Shown here: in pieces, positions 35,742-44,493 of the stretch
Position numbering within the stretch: position 1 is the stretch's first letter
How the letters are laid out: every line of letters starts with the position of its first letter
Origin: Bog-375 sp049698695
GTDB lineage: Bacteria > Acidobacteriota > Terriglobia > Bryobacterales > Bryobacteraceae
Reading direction: 5' to 3'
Length of the DNA stretch: 64,000 nt
Assembly (NCBI GenBank): GCA_049698695.1
Contig: JBAVYH010000006.1
Span: 8,241-72,240 of the forward strand
Program-made: the position numbers and the translations under genes
The notes under the pieces: model-generated
What the model saw: only the letters and a program-made list of their open reading frames with translations
What the model was told of the DNA's origin: nothing
Databases searched by the model: none

Positions 35742-36629
35742 TCAGGCCGCCGTGGCTTCCACGATTTTGATGCTGGCGCTGGCGCCGATGCGGGTGGCGC
35801 CGGCCGCGGTCATGGCGCGCAGATCGCTGAGCGTACGAATGCCGCCGGCAGCCTTGATGCCCATACCCGGCCCGACGACGCTCCGCATCAAGGCCACATC
35901 GTGGGCGGTGGCGCCGGAGGTGCTGAAACCGGTCGAGGTCTTGACGAAATCCGCCCCGGCCTTCTTCGCGAGTGTACACGCCACCATCTTCTGCGCGTCG
36001 TCGAGCAGCGCGGTTTCCAGAATCACCTTGACGATGGCTCCGGCCTCATGCGCCGTCTTGACCACTTGCCGGATGTCCTGCAGCACCGCGTCCTGGTCGC
36101 CAGAGCGCAGCGCGCCGATGTTGATCACCATGTCGATCTCCGTGGCTCCCACGCGCAGCGCGACGGCGGTCTCCGCGACCTTGGCTTCGGTGCTGGTGGC
36201 GCCCAGCGGAAAGCCCACCACGGTGCATACCTTCACCGCTGAGCCTGCGAGCTCCGCACGCACCAACGGCACCCAGTAAGGATTCACGCAGACGCTCGCG
36301 AAACCATACTTGCGGGCTTCGCGGCAGATCTTGACGACGTCGTCGCGGGTGGCTTCGGGCTTGAGGATGGTGTGATCGATAAGCGCCGCGATGGCCGGAT
36401 CGATCTTCGTCAGCCGCTCGCTGGCGGAAACCCGGTCGGCGCCGGCGGCGATAATCTGCTTGGTGTTGCGGGCGCAGGTCTGGGCGCAGCGCTGCACGCA
36501 GCCGGGGCACACCTGGTCCGGCAGGTTGAGGCCTTCGCCCTTTTTGGCGGCGGGCTCGGCGCGCCCGACGCGCGTCAGGATTTCTTCACCGATTTCGGCC
36601 ACCAGCCGGTCGAGCTCGGTCTGTGTCAC
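35742..36629 (-). CDS. deoC: Deoxyribose-phosphate aldolase with N-terminal extension
   Basis: Class I aldolase splitting 2-deoxyribose-5-phosphate to acetaldehyde and glyceraldehyde-3-phosphate. The catalytic part (from about residue 78) has DHTILKPEAT, the Schiff-base lysine in DFVKTSTGFS, and the second lysine in GMGIKAAGGIRTL. It carries about 75 extra N-terminal residues: an amphipathic helix (TELDRLVAEIGEEILTRV), then a cysteine group (CPGCVQRCAQTC). Such helices are typical of cargo-targeting peptides of bacterial microcompartments. It overlaps rpiB by 4 bases. Family identity is certain; the microcompartment link is inference. Confidence 0.92.
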   Translation of the reverse strand: MTQTELDRLVAEIGEEILTRVGRAEPAAKKGEGLNLPDQVCPGCVQRCAQTCARNTKQIIAAGADRVSASERLTKIDPAIAALIDHTILKPEATRDDVVKICREARKYGFASVCVNPYWVPLVRAELAGSAVKVCTVVGFPLGATSTEAKVAETAVALRVGATEIDMVINIGALRSGDQDAVLQDIRQVVKTAHEAGAIVKVILETALLDDAQKMVACTLAKKAGADFVKTSTGFSTSGATAHDVALMRSVVGPGMGIKAAGGIRTLSDLRAMTAAGATRIGASASIKIVEATAA

Positions 36630-37249
36630 AGGGGCGCCTTTTTCGCGAATTGCCGCTCGATGGCCATGATCTTATCGACCCGCGCCTGGTGCCGGCCCCC
36701 GGCAAACCGGGTGGCGACCCAGGTGCGCAAAACCTCTTCCGCCTGGGTCTCGGTCAAGAGTCGCGCTCCGAGCGTAAGCACATTAGAATCATTGTGTTCC
36801 CGGCTGTTTCTGGCGGAAGCTTTATCATAGCACAGGGCCGCCCGAATGCCGGGAATCTTGTTGGCAGCGATCGATGAACCAATGCCCGCGCCATCGATCA
36901 CTACCCCGCGGGTGACGGCGCCCGACGCTACCAGCTCGCCGACCTTGAGCGCCAAGTCGGGATAGTCGGCCGGCATTTCCTCGTAGACTCCCACGTCGCG
37001 CACTTCCAGGCCGAGCTCGGCAAGCACAGGTTTGAGCGCTTCCTTCAGGCGGAAGCCGCCGTGGTCCGCCCCGATGGCGATCGTTTTTTCGGGCGGCGCC
37101 AGCAGCGAAACCTGATCTGCCGGCACTTCCCGAATGCGCACCCCGCGCGCCGCCGCGGTCTCGCGCGCCGATGGCGTGATAATGGCCTCCGGCGGAACGC
37201 GCAGCTCACCACTCGCCGGAACGTCCGCCGCGGTGACGACCTGTCGCAT
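36626..37249 (-). CDS. rpiB: Ribose-5-phosphate isomerase B with N-terminal extension
   Basis: Interconverts ribose-5-phosphate and ribulose-5-phosphate. The core (from about residue 56) has IAIGADHGGFRLKEAL, the sequence YEEMPADYPDLA, and NSREHNDSNVLTLGARL. The position of the E. coli catalytic Cys (ICGTGIG) is Asp here (VIDGAGIG), so the general base may differ. The first 55 residues (VVTAADVPASGELRVPPEAIITPSARETAAARGVRIREV) resemble the N-terminal motif of microcompartment-associated cobalamin adenosyltransferases and are absent from ordinary RpiB (about 150 residues). It is upstream of, and coupled to, deoC. Confidence 0.9.
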   Translation of the reverse strand: MRQVVTAADVPASGELRVPPEAIITPSARETAAARGVRIREVPADQVSLLAPPEKTIAIGADHGGFRLKEALKPVLAELGLEVRDVGVYEEMPADYPDLALKVGELVASGAVTRGVVIDGAGIGSSIAANKIPGIRAALCYDKASARNSREHNDSNVLTLGARLLTETQAEEVLRTWVATRFAGGRHQARVDKIMAIERQFAKKAPL

Positions 37250-37346
37250 AAGGAACCTTCATTGTAATGGGAAAAGGGCCAGGGCTCGGTCACTTTGGTT
37301 TGCGGGTGGGTGGCCGCGGGCATGAGTTTCTTCGTAAAGACAAGAA

Positions 37347-37370
37347 GGGCAAGCTAAAGCATGCCCCACC
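37347..37370 (+). repeat. Dispersed repeat A, single arm
   Basis: GGGCAAGCTAAAGCATGCCC CACC, identical over 20 bases to the left arm of the inverted repeat at 11805. It lies between rpiB and hpf. Confidence 0.65.
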
Positions 37371-37424
37371 GCGCTATAAAGGAAGTGGAACGTTCCGGCG
37401 GGATGACCGGAACCGGGAGAGTGC

Positions 37425-37973
37425 ATGAAGATCACCTACACGGGCAGGCAGGTGGAACTGGCGCCGGCTGAGTTGAAGAAGCTGGAGGCGCGGTTTGCCA
37501 AGATCGGCAAACTTCTCGACGGGAGGCGCGAATCGGAAGCCCACGTCATCTTATCGCTCGAGCGGCATTTGCATGAAGCCGAAGCCACGGTGAATTATTA
37601 CGGCCATCAACTGGCGGGCGCGGGCTCCAGTACGGATCTGTTTACGGCCATCCACTCGGCCGCAGAAAAGTTGGAAAAGCAGGCGGTGAAGGCGCGGACC
37701 AAGTGGCGCGATAACAGACGCACGCCGCGCAAGGGCGCCTCGGAGGCGGAAACCGAGGCCGCCCAGCCGGAGGCGGAAGGGGAAACGGAAGCGGCGCCCG
37801 AACAGCGCGTCTACCGCGTCAACCACCACAAGAAGCGCAAACCGATGACGCTGGAAGAAGCGCTGCTCGAAATGGGCAATCGCGAGTACGTGGTCTACCG
37901 CGATGCCGAGACCGATCGCGTGAGCGTGCTGGTGCGCCGCCGCGACGGCAATTTCGACCTGATCGAGGCCTGA
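37425..37973 (+). CDS. hpf: Ribosome hibernation promoting factor (long form)
   Basis: 182 residues. The N-terminal ribosome-binding domain starts MKITYTGRQVELAPAELKKLEARFAKI and contains RRESEAHVILSLERHLHEAEATVNYYG. A Lys/Arg/Glu-rich linker (RTPRKGASEAETEAAQPEAEGE) leads to the C-terminal dimerisation domain (KKRKPMTLEEALLEMGNREYVVYRDAETDRVSVLVRRRDGNFDLIEA). The long form joins two 70S ribosomes into inactive 100S particles. rapZ follows 8 bases downstream, echoing the hpf-rapZ neighbourhood of proteobacteria; rpoN and ptsN are not seen. Confidence 0.92.
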   Translation: MKITYTGRQVELAPAELKKLEARFAKIGKLLDGRRESEAHVILSLERHLHEAEATVNYYGHQLAGAGSSTDLFTAIHSAAEKLEKQAVKARTKWRDNRRTPRKGASEAETEAAQPEAEGETEAAPEQRVYRVNHHKKRKPMTLEEALLEMGNREYVVYRDAETDRVSVLVRRRDGNFDLIEA

Positions 37974-37981
37974 CCCGCTCC

Positions 37982-38917
37982 ATGCCGCGCCATCGTGCCG
38001 CAGCCGCGCCCGCAGCCCGGAAAGGGCCCGCGCGCCGGCCCAAACAAGGCAAGCCGGCTGTGGCCGCCGAACCTGAGTTGGTCATCATCACCGGCCTCAG
38101 CGGGTCGGGCAAAGGTTCCATGCTCAAGGCGTTTGAAGACCTTGGGTATTACTCGGTGGACAACCTGCCGGTGGAGCTGATCCCCAAGTTCGCGGAGCTC
38201 ACCCGCTACAGCTCCAAGTTCCAATCCGCCGCCCTGGTGGTGGATATCCGCGAAGGCGGCGGACTCGACCGCTTCCCCGCGGTGCTCGCCCAGATCCGCG
38301 ACATGGTGAAGGCGCGCCTGATTTTCGTCGAGGCGGAAGACTCCGCCATCCTCCGCCGCTTCAGCGAAACCCGCCGCCCGCACCCGCTGGGCACGAACCG
38401 CTCTATTCCCAGAAGCATTGAGCGCGAGCGCGCGCAACTGAAAAAGATCCGCGCGATGGCCGACCTGATCGTCAACACGTCGAAATTCACCGTGCACGAG
38501 CTGCGCGAGTTCATCGGCGAACGGTTTCGCGGCCAGGGCGACGAATCGAAGATCATGGTCTACGTCACCAGCTTCGGTTTTCGCAACGGCGTGCCGCCCG
38601 AGAGCGACCTGGTCTTCGACGTGCGCTTCCTGCCCAATCCGAATTACATTCCCAAGTTCAAACACCTCACCGGAAAGAACCCGGCGGTGGCGCATTACAT
38701 CCGGTCTTTTCCGCAAACGGCCGAATTCACCGGGCGCATTTCGGACCTGCTGATTTATCTGCTGCCCCACTACATCCGCGAAGGCAAGAGTTACCTCACC
38801 ATCGCCTTTGGCTGCACTGGCGGCCAGCATCGCTCGGTGATGATGGCCGACGAGATCGCCCGCAACCTGGCGAAAGCCGGCTACCACGCCAAGGTCACGC
38901 ACCGCGACATCGAATAG
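37982..38917 (+). CDS. rapZ: RapZ family nucleotide-binding protein
   Basis: 311 residues. After a basic Ala/Arg/Pro-rich N-terminal tail of about 28 residues comes the P-loop VIITGLSGSGKGSMLKAFEDLGYYSVDNLPVELIPKF (Walker A GLSGSGK). Further conserved parts are RRFSETRRPHPLG, VYVTSFGFRNGVPPESDLVFDVRFLPNP and IAFGCTGGQHRSVMMADEIA, the RapZ C-terminal signature. In E. coli RapZ directs RNase E to GlmZ; outside enterobacteria it is a GTP/ATP-binding regulator of unknown target. Cotranscribed with hpf. Confidence 0.92.
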   Translation: MPRHRAAAAPAARKGPARRPKQGKPAVAAEPELVIITGLSGSGKGSMLKAFEDLGYYSVDNLPVELIPKFAELTRYSSKFQSAALVVDIREGGGLDRFPAVLAQIRDMVKARLIFVEAEDSAILRRFSETRRPHPLGTNRSIPRSIERERAQLKKIRAMADLIVNTSKFTVHELREFIGERFRGQGDESKIMVYVTSFGFRNGVPPESDLVFDVRFLPNPNYIPKFKHLTGKNPAVAHYIRSFPQTAEFTGRISDLLIYLLPHYIREGKSYLTIAFGCTGGQHRSVMMADEIARNLAKAGYHAKVTHRDIE

Positions 38918-38964
38918 CGGCGAGTCGTAATATAGCCATTAGGAAAATTTATAGCACTAGCTGC

Positions 38965-38993
38965 TTGCATTTAGAAAACTTGCAGGGTAAACT
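38965..38993 (+). promoter_or_regulatory. Promoter of the ilv operon
   Basis: -35 TTGCAT (38965-38970) and -10 TAAACT (38988-38993) with a 17-base spacer. Predicted start near 39000, eight bases before the leader-peptide ATG. Confidence 0.6.
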
Positions 38994-39007
38994 CGAAGTT
39001 TAGTTCC

Positions 39008-39109
39008 ATGTTTCACGCTTCGACAGGCCGTTCCGCACTTGCTCACCTCGCAGGGATTCCTGTTCGCATCGTTATTATTAGCCTGGTCATCGTAGCCGGC
39101 CCCGCTTGA
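39008..39109 (+). CDS. ilv leader peptide
   Basis: 33-codon reading frame ahead of ilvB. Its second half contains the run IVIISLVIV, with ten Ile/Val/Leu codons in sixteen (between codons 18 and 29), and ends just before a terminator hairpin. Its role is to sense charging of Ile, Val and Leu tRNAs: ribosome stalling over 39068-39094 leaves CCCCGCT (39100-39106) free to pair with AGCGGGG (39141-39147). That pairing destroys the terminator stem. It is too short for routine gene calling. Confidence 0.8.
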   Translation: MFHASTGRSALAHLAGIPVRIVIISLVIVAGPA

Positions 39110-39132
39110 AGGCCAGCCGGAAGCAGTAACCG

Positions 39133-39174
39133 AGGCCATCAGCGGGGTTCAAAACCGGCTGATGGCCTTTTTTG
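39133..39174 (+). terminator. ilv attenuator terminator
   Basis: Stem AGGCCATCAGC (39133-39143) with GCTGATGGCCT (39158-39168), followed by six T residues (39168-39173). The left side overlaps the antiterminator segment 39141-39147, so the two structures exclude each other. The ilvB start lies 48 bases downstream. Confidence 0.8.
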
Positions 39175-39215
39175 TTATGCAGAAGCATGAATTACCAATG
39201 GTTGAGGGGAAGAAC

Positions 39216-40949
39216 ATGGCGACGTTGATTTCGGGCGCGCGGATGCTCGTCGAGTGTCTGGTGAAGGAAGGCGTGGATTGCATTTTCGGATATCCGGGCG
39301 GCGTGACGCTCCCGCTTTACGATGTGCTGTACGAGCACCAGATCCGCCACGTGCTGGTGCGCCACGAGCAGAACGCAGCGTTCGCGGCGGAAGGCTACGC
39401 GCGGTCGACCGGGAAAGTGGGCGTGTGCTGCGCCACCTCGGGGCCGGGGGCGACCAACCTGGTGACCGGGCTGGTAAACGCGATGATGGACTCGATTCCG
39501 GTCGTAGCCATCACCGGCCAGGTGCACACCAAGCTGATTGGCAGCGACGCGTTTCAGGAGGCCGACACGTTCGGCATCACGCGTTCCGCCACCAAGCACA
39601 ACTACCTGGTGAAGCGGCTGGAAGACCTGACGCAGACGGTGCACGAGGCGTTCTACGTGGCGGCCAGCGGACGGCCTGGGCCGGTGCTGGTGGACGTGCC
39701 GAAGGATGTCTTTCAGGCGCAAGGGCACTATCAGCCGGTGACCTCGATTCACTTGCCAGGTTATAAAGTGTTCACCGAAGGCCACACCGGGCAGATCCGG
39801 CGCGCCGCGCAGATGCTGGAGGAGGCCGAGCGGCCGCTGGTGTATGCAGGCGGCGGCATTATCGCGGCGGAAGCCAGCGGCCTGTTGCGCGAATTCGTCG
39901 AACTGACCGACACCCCGGCCGTGGTGACGCTGATGGGACTGGGCGCGCTGCCCTCCAACCATCCCAACTTCATCAGCATGCCGGGAATGCATGGCAGCTA
40001 CGCGGCCAACATGGCGTTTCAGAACTGCGATCTGATTGTCGCGCTGGGCGTCCGCTTCGACGACCGCGTGACCGGGCGGCTGGCGGCGTTTGCGCCGCAC
40101 GCCAAGGTGATCCACGTGGACATCGACCCGGCGGAGATCGGCAAGAACCGCGTGCCTGAAGTGCCCATCGTGGGAGACGTGAACCGTGTGCTGACGCGCC
40201 TTCTCAAGATACTGCGCGAAACCCCGCACCAGCCGGCGGAGAAGGCCGTGGCGGCGCGGCGCGCGTGGTGGAAGCAGATCCGCGACTGGAAGCGGCAGCA
40301 CCCGCTCGAACCACTCATCTCGGATAGTGAAATCAAGCCGCAGCACCTGATGGCCGAAATCGACCGCCTGTCCGGCGGCGAGGCCATCGTCTCCAGCGAC
40401 GTCGGGCAGCACCAGATGTGGGCGGCTCAGTTGATCCGCTTCAATCACCCGCGGCTGTGGCTTAACTCGGGAGGTTTGGGATCGATGGGATTCGGGCTCC
40501 CCGCCGCCATGGGCGCACAGTTCGCTAACCCGGACAAGTTGGTGTTCGCCATCGTGGGCGACGGAGGTTTCCAGATGTCGATTCCGGAGCTGGCGACGAT
40601 TTCCTCCCACGGCCTGCCCGTCAAGATCGTCGTCATGAACAACGGCTACCTGGGGATGGTGCGGCAGTGGCAGACCATGTTCTACAACAACCGCCTGTGC
40701 GGCGTGGAGCTCGATTGCTTCCCGGATGCGGAGAAACTGGCCGGCGCTTACGGCTTCAAGGGCAAGACCATCGACCAGCCGTGGCAACTGGCGCCGGCGC
40801 TGGAGGAGGCGGTTCGTGAGCCCGGCCCCTACCTGCTGAACGTGAAGGTGGCCGCCGCGGAATCGGTCTACCCGATCGTGCCGGCCGGCTCGGCCATCCA
40901 CGAGATGGTGCTCGAGGCGCCGCAGCCGGTCCCGGTGCCGGCCAAATAG
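39216..40949 (+). CDS. ilvB: Acetolactate synthase large subunit
   Basis: ThDP- and FAD-dependent catalytic subunit of acetohydroxyacid synthase, first common step of Val, Leu and Ile synthesis. 577 residues from ATG 39216, preceded by GAGGGGA at 39204-39210. The frame is open from 39162, but that lies inside the attenuator. Motifs: FGYPGGVTLPLYD, the ThDP glutamate in VRHEQNAAFAAEGYARSTG, GPGATNLVTGL, RFDDRVTGRL (FAD region), the metal-binding GDGGFQMSIPELATI with NNGYLGMVRQWQ. It is followed closely by ilvN. Confidence 0.96.
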   Translation: MATLISGARMLVECLVKEGVDCIFGYPGGVTLPLYDVLYEHQIRHVLVRHEQNAAFAAEGYARSTGKVGVCCATSGPGATNLVTGLVNAMMDSIPVVAITGQVHTKLIGSDAFQEADTFGITRSATKHNYLVKRLEDLTQTVHEAFYVAASGRPGPVLVDVPKDVFQAQGHYQPVTSIHLPGYKVFTEGHTGQIRRAAQMLEEAERPLVYAGGGIIAAEASGLLREFVELTDTPAVVTLMGLGALPSNHPNFISMPGMHGSYAANMAFQNCDLIVALGVRFDDRVTGRLAAFAPHAKVIHVDIDPAEIGKNRVPEVPIVGDVNRVLTRLLKILRETPHQPAEKAVAARRAWWKQIRDWKRQHPLEPLISDSEIKPQHLMAEIDRLSGGEAIVSSDVGQHQMWAAQLIRFNHPRLWLNSGGLGSMGFGLPAAMGAQFANPDKLVFAIVGDGGFQMSIPELATISSHGLPVKIVVMNNGYLGMVRQWQTMFYNNRLCGVELDCFPDAEKLAGAYGFKGKTIDQPWQLAPALEEAVREPGPYLLNVKVAAAESVYPIVPAGSAIHEMVLEAPQPVPVPAK

Positions 40950-40957
40950 GAGATGCC

Positions 40958-41500
40958 ATGCTGCAAGTGATCTCGTTGCTGCTCGAAAACAAGCCCGGCG
41001 CGCTGATGCGCGTCACCGGGCTGCTGACCCAGCGCGGGTACAACATCGAAAGTCTGACCGTGGCGCGCACGCTCGATCCCGAGCTGTCCCGCATGACCAT
41101 CGTGGTCGACGTGGACGCGACGCTGCGCCAGCAGGTGATCAAGCAGATGAACCGGCTGCTCAACGTGCTGCAGGCCACCGACCTCACCGAGTCGCCGGCG
41201 GTGGTGCGGGAGCTGGTGCTGGTGCGCGTGCGGACGGCCCAGGAGAGCCGCACCGCGGTGCTCAAGGAGGCCGAGATATTCGGTGGGCGCGTGGTGGATT
41301 CCTCCACGGAGGGATTCGCCATCGAGGTGACGGGCGACCCGGAGAAGTTGAATGAATTCATCAGCGTGATGCGCAGCTACGGTGAGATCGACGTCACGCG
41401 CTCCGGCGCGCTGGCCATTGCGCTGGACGCCAAGAAATTGCGGCTGCAGCCGCCGGTTCCCACCAAGGGCGGGAACAAACTGGAAGAAAAAGTGGTTTAG
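40958..41500 (+). CDS. ilvN: Acetolactate synthase small regulatory subunit
   Basis: 180-residue regulatory subunit giving valine feedback control and full activity to IlvB. The N-terminal ACT domain is ISLLLENKPGALMRVTGLLTQRGYNIESLTVARTLDPELSRMTIVVD; the C-terminal part has ELVLVRVRTAQESRTAVLKEAEIFGGRVVD and MRSYGEIDVTRSGALAI, as in long IlvN/IlvH. It begins 8 bases after ilvB, so it is cotranscribed. An inverted copy pair of repeat B follows its stop and could act as a partial terminator before ilvC. Confidence 0.95.
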   Translation: MLQVISLLLENKPGALMRVTGLLTQRGYNIESLTVARTLDPELSRMTIVVDVDATLRQQVIKQMNRLLNVLQATDLTESPAVVRELVLVRVRTAQESRTAVLKEAEIFGGRVVDSSTEGFAIEVTGDPEKLNEFISVMRSYGEIDVTRSGALAIALDAKKLRLQPPVPTKGGNKLEEKVV

Positions 41501-41501
41501 G

Positions 41502-41571
41502 CACCAACCGCCGCCTCCCGGTCGCGGCTCCGATGCGCTTTCTGAGCCGCGACCGTAAGGGAGCGGTTGGT
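41502..41571 (+). repeat. Dispersed repeat B as an inverted pair
   Basis: Left arm (from 41504) ACCAACCGCCGCCTCCCGGT with CGCGGCTC, right arm (41543-41571) GAGCCGCGACCGTAAGGGAG with CGGTTGGT, about 12 bases apart. The arms are complementary except for a few central mismatches, giving a long hairpin between ilvN and ilvC. Confidence 0.7.
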
Positions 41572-41608
41572 TTAGTCTATTGATGAGCTTTTAGAAACGG
41601 GAGAGAAA

Positions 41609-42646
<1,038 letters not shown>

Positions 42647-42657
42647 GTGACAACTAT

Positions 42658-42732
42658 CGGTTGGCAGGCGGAAGCGCCTGCCCCACCCACTGCGCGTACC
42701 AAAGTGGGGCAGGCGTTTCCGCCTGCCAACCG
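42658..42732 (+). repeat. Long inverted repeat between ilvC and cimA
   Basis: Arms of 29 bases (42658-42686 and 42704-42732), matching in 28 positions: CGGTTGGCAGGCGGAAGCGC ... with the complementary right arm ending CCTGCCAACCG. The spacer is 17 bases. It is related in style (GGCAGGC...GCCCCAC) to repeat A and probably forms a stable hairpin in the transcript. Confidence 0.75.
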
Positions 42733-42774
42733 TGGCATGGTTGCTTGATGACAGGCTCTTAAGCGGGTGGAAGT

Positions 42775-44385
42775 ATGAAGATCTTTACGTTCGATACCAC
42801 GCTGCGCGATGGCACGCAAGGCGAATCGGTTTCCTTTTCGGTGGACGACAAGCTGGTGGTCGCACAGAAACTGGATGAGCTGGGCATCGATTACATCGAA
42901 GGCGGCTGGCCCGGCTCGAACCCGAAGGACAAGGAGTTCTTCGCGCGCGCCCATGAGCTCAAGCTGAAACACGCCAGGCTGGCCGCGTTTGGCTCGACCA
43001 GGTTCGCCAAGAACACCGTCGCGGAGGACCGCAATGTGCGCGCGCTGGTCGAGGCCGGTACGCCGGTGACGACGATCTTCGGCAAGACGTGGGACCTGCA
43101 CGTCGAGCGCGCGCTGGGCATTTCGCTCGAGGAAAACCTCAAGCTGATCGCCGAGACGGTCGAGTACCTCCAGCAGCACGGCAAGGAAGTGATCTACGAT
43201 GCCGAGCACTTCTTCGACGGCTACCAGGCCAATGCGGATTACGCGTTGCGCACGCTGGAGGCGGCACAGAAGGCGGGCGCCGCTGTCCTCTGCCTGTGCG
43301 ACACCAACGGCGGCACGCTCACCGGACGGCTGGTGGAGATCGTGGCGGAGGTGCGCAAGCGCTTCGACGGCGTGATCGGCATTCACGCTCACAACGACTC
43401 GGATTGCGCCGTGGCCAACAGCGTAGCCGCGGTTGAGGCCGGAGCCACGCACGTGCAGGGCTGCATGAACGGCTACGGCGAGCGCTGCGGCAACGCCAAT
43501 CTCGCATCCATCATTGCCAACCTGGAATTGAAACTGGGCCACACCACAATCGGTCCGGAGCGGCTTGCCAATCTGGCCGCAACGTGCAAATTCATCGCTG
43601 AACTGGCCAACCTGCCCTTGCCGGGCGACCGGCCGTTCGTGGGCAAGAGCGCGTTTGCGCACAAAGGCGGGGTGCACGTGAGCGCCGTCCTGAAGGATGC
43701 GGCCACCTACGAGCACGTCTCGCCGGCGTCGGTGGGCAACCGGCAGCGCGTGCTGGTGAGCGACCTTTCCGGCCGCGGCAACATTCTTTACAAGCTCAAG
43801 CAGCACGGGCTGGCCGACCGCCTGAGTGAGGATGCGCGCCGCGAATTGCTGGAACGGATCAAGCAGATGGAATACGAAGGCTACGAATTGGAGGCCGCGG
43901 AAGGCACTTTTGAGTTGCTGGTGCGCGAGGCCCTCAATCCGGGTCTGCACTTCTTCGACATCGACAGCTACGAAGTGGCGACGCGCGCCGGCTCGACCGG
44001 CGGATCGCACAGCACGGCCGCGGTCACGCTGCGCACCAAGGAGGGCGCGCATTCGGCCACTGCCAACGGGCACGGCCCGTTTCACGCGCTGCATCTGTGC
44101 CTCCGCAAGTGCCTGGGCAAGCTCTATCCCCAGATCACCGAAGTGCGGTTGACCGACTACAAGGTGCGCGTGCTCGATTCCAAGAAAGGCACCGCGGCCA
44201 ACGTGCGCGTGCTGATCGAATGGTCGGACCACCGCAAGAGTTGGACCACCGTGGGCGTCTCCGACAACGTGATCGAGGCGAGCTGGAAGGCGCTGGTGGA
44301 TGCGATCCGCCTGGAGTTGATGCGCCTGATCGAGCAGGACACCTCCATCGAACGCGCCGTCGAGGACTACTGCTGGGGCGTGTAA
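42775..44385 (+). CDS. cimA: (R)-citramalate synthase
   Basis: Condenses pyruvate and acetyl-CoA to citramalate, the entry to the threonine-independent isoleucine route. 536 residues of the HMG-like TIM barrel: FDTTLRDGTQGESVSFS at the N-terminus, DTNGGTLTGRLVEI, GIHAHNDSDCAVANSVAAVEAGATHVQGCMNGYGERCGN. The C-terminal allosteric domain has GGSHSTAAVTLRTKEGAHS and ALHLCLRKCLG. The length and GYGERCGN motif fit CimA rather than LeuA. Its place after ilvC suggests common control by the attenuator, unless the hairpin at 42658 separates them. Confidence 0.93.
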   Translation: MKIFTFDTTLRDGTQGESVSFSVDDKLVVAQKLDELGIDYIEGGWPGSNPKDKEFFARAHELKLKHARLAAFGSTRFAKNTVAEDRNVRALVEAGTPVTTIFGKTWDLHVERALGISLEENLKLIAETVEYLQQHGKEVIYDAEHFFDGYQANADYALRTLEAAQKAGAAVLCLCDTNGGTLTGRLVEIVAEVRKRFDGVIGIHAHNDSDCAVANSVAAVEAGATHVQGCMNGYGERCGNANLASIIANLELKLGHTTIGPERLANLAATCKFIAELANLPLPGDRPFVGKSAFAHKGGVHVSAVLKDAATYEHVSPASVGNRQRVLVSDLSGRGNILYKLKQHGLADRLSEDARRELLERIKQMEYEGYELEAAEGTFELLVREALNPGLHFFDIDSYEVATRAGSTGGSHSTAAVTLRTKEGAHSATANGHGPFHALHLCLRKCLGKLYPQITEVRLTDYKVRVLDSKKGTAANVRVLIEWSDHRKSWTTVGVSDNVIEASWKALVDAIRLELMRLIEQDTSIERAVEDYCWGV

Positions 44386-44387
44386 GC

Positions 44388-44415
44388 GGGGCATGCTTTC
44401 GCTTGCCAACGCCCT
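44388..44415 (+). repeat. Dispersed repeat A, single arm
   Basis: GGGGCATGCTTTCGCTTGCC followed by AACGCCC, one substitution from the right arm at 11851. It lies just after cimA. Confidence 0.6.
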
Positions 44416-44493
44416 CCTGCGAGCGCGTTCTTTGGCGCTTTCGGTGATAAGATCCAATGGTGGCGGCAAGCCGCCCCGAAGGAGAATCAGCCA

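Noticed and set aside
39192..40901. 569-codon open frame on the minus strand opposite ilvB
   Set aside because: Shadow of a GC-rich gene: ilvB on the plus strand has full family motifs, and the antisense product is His/Arg/Gln-rich without recognisable domains.
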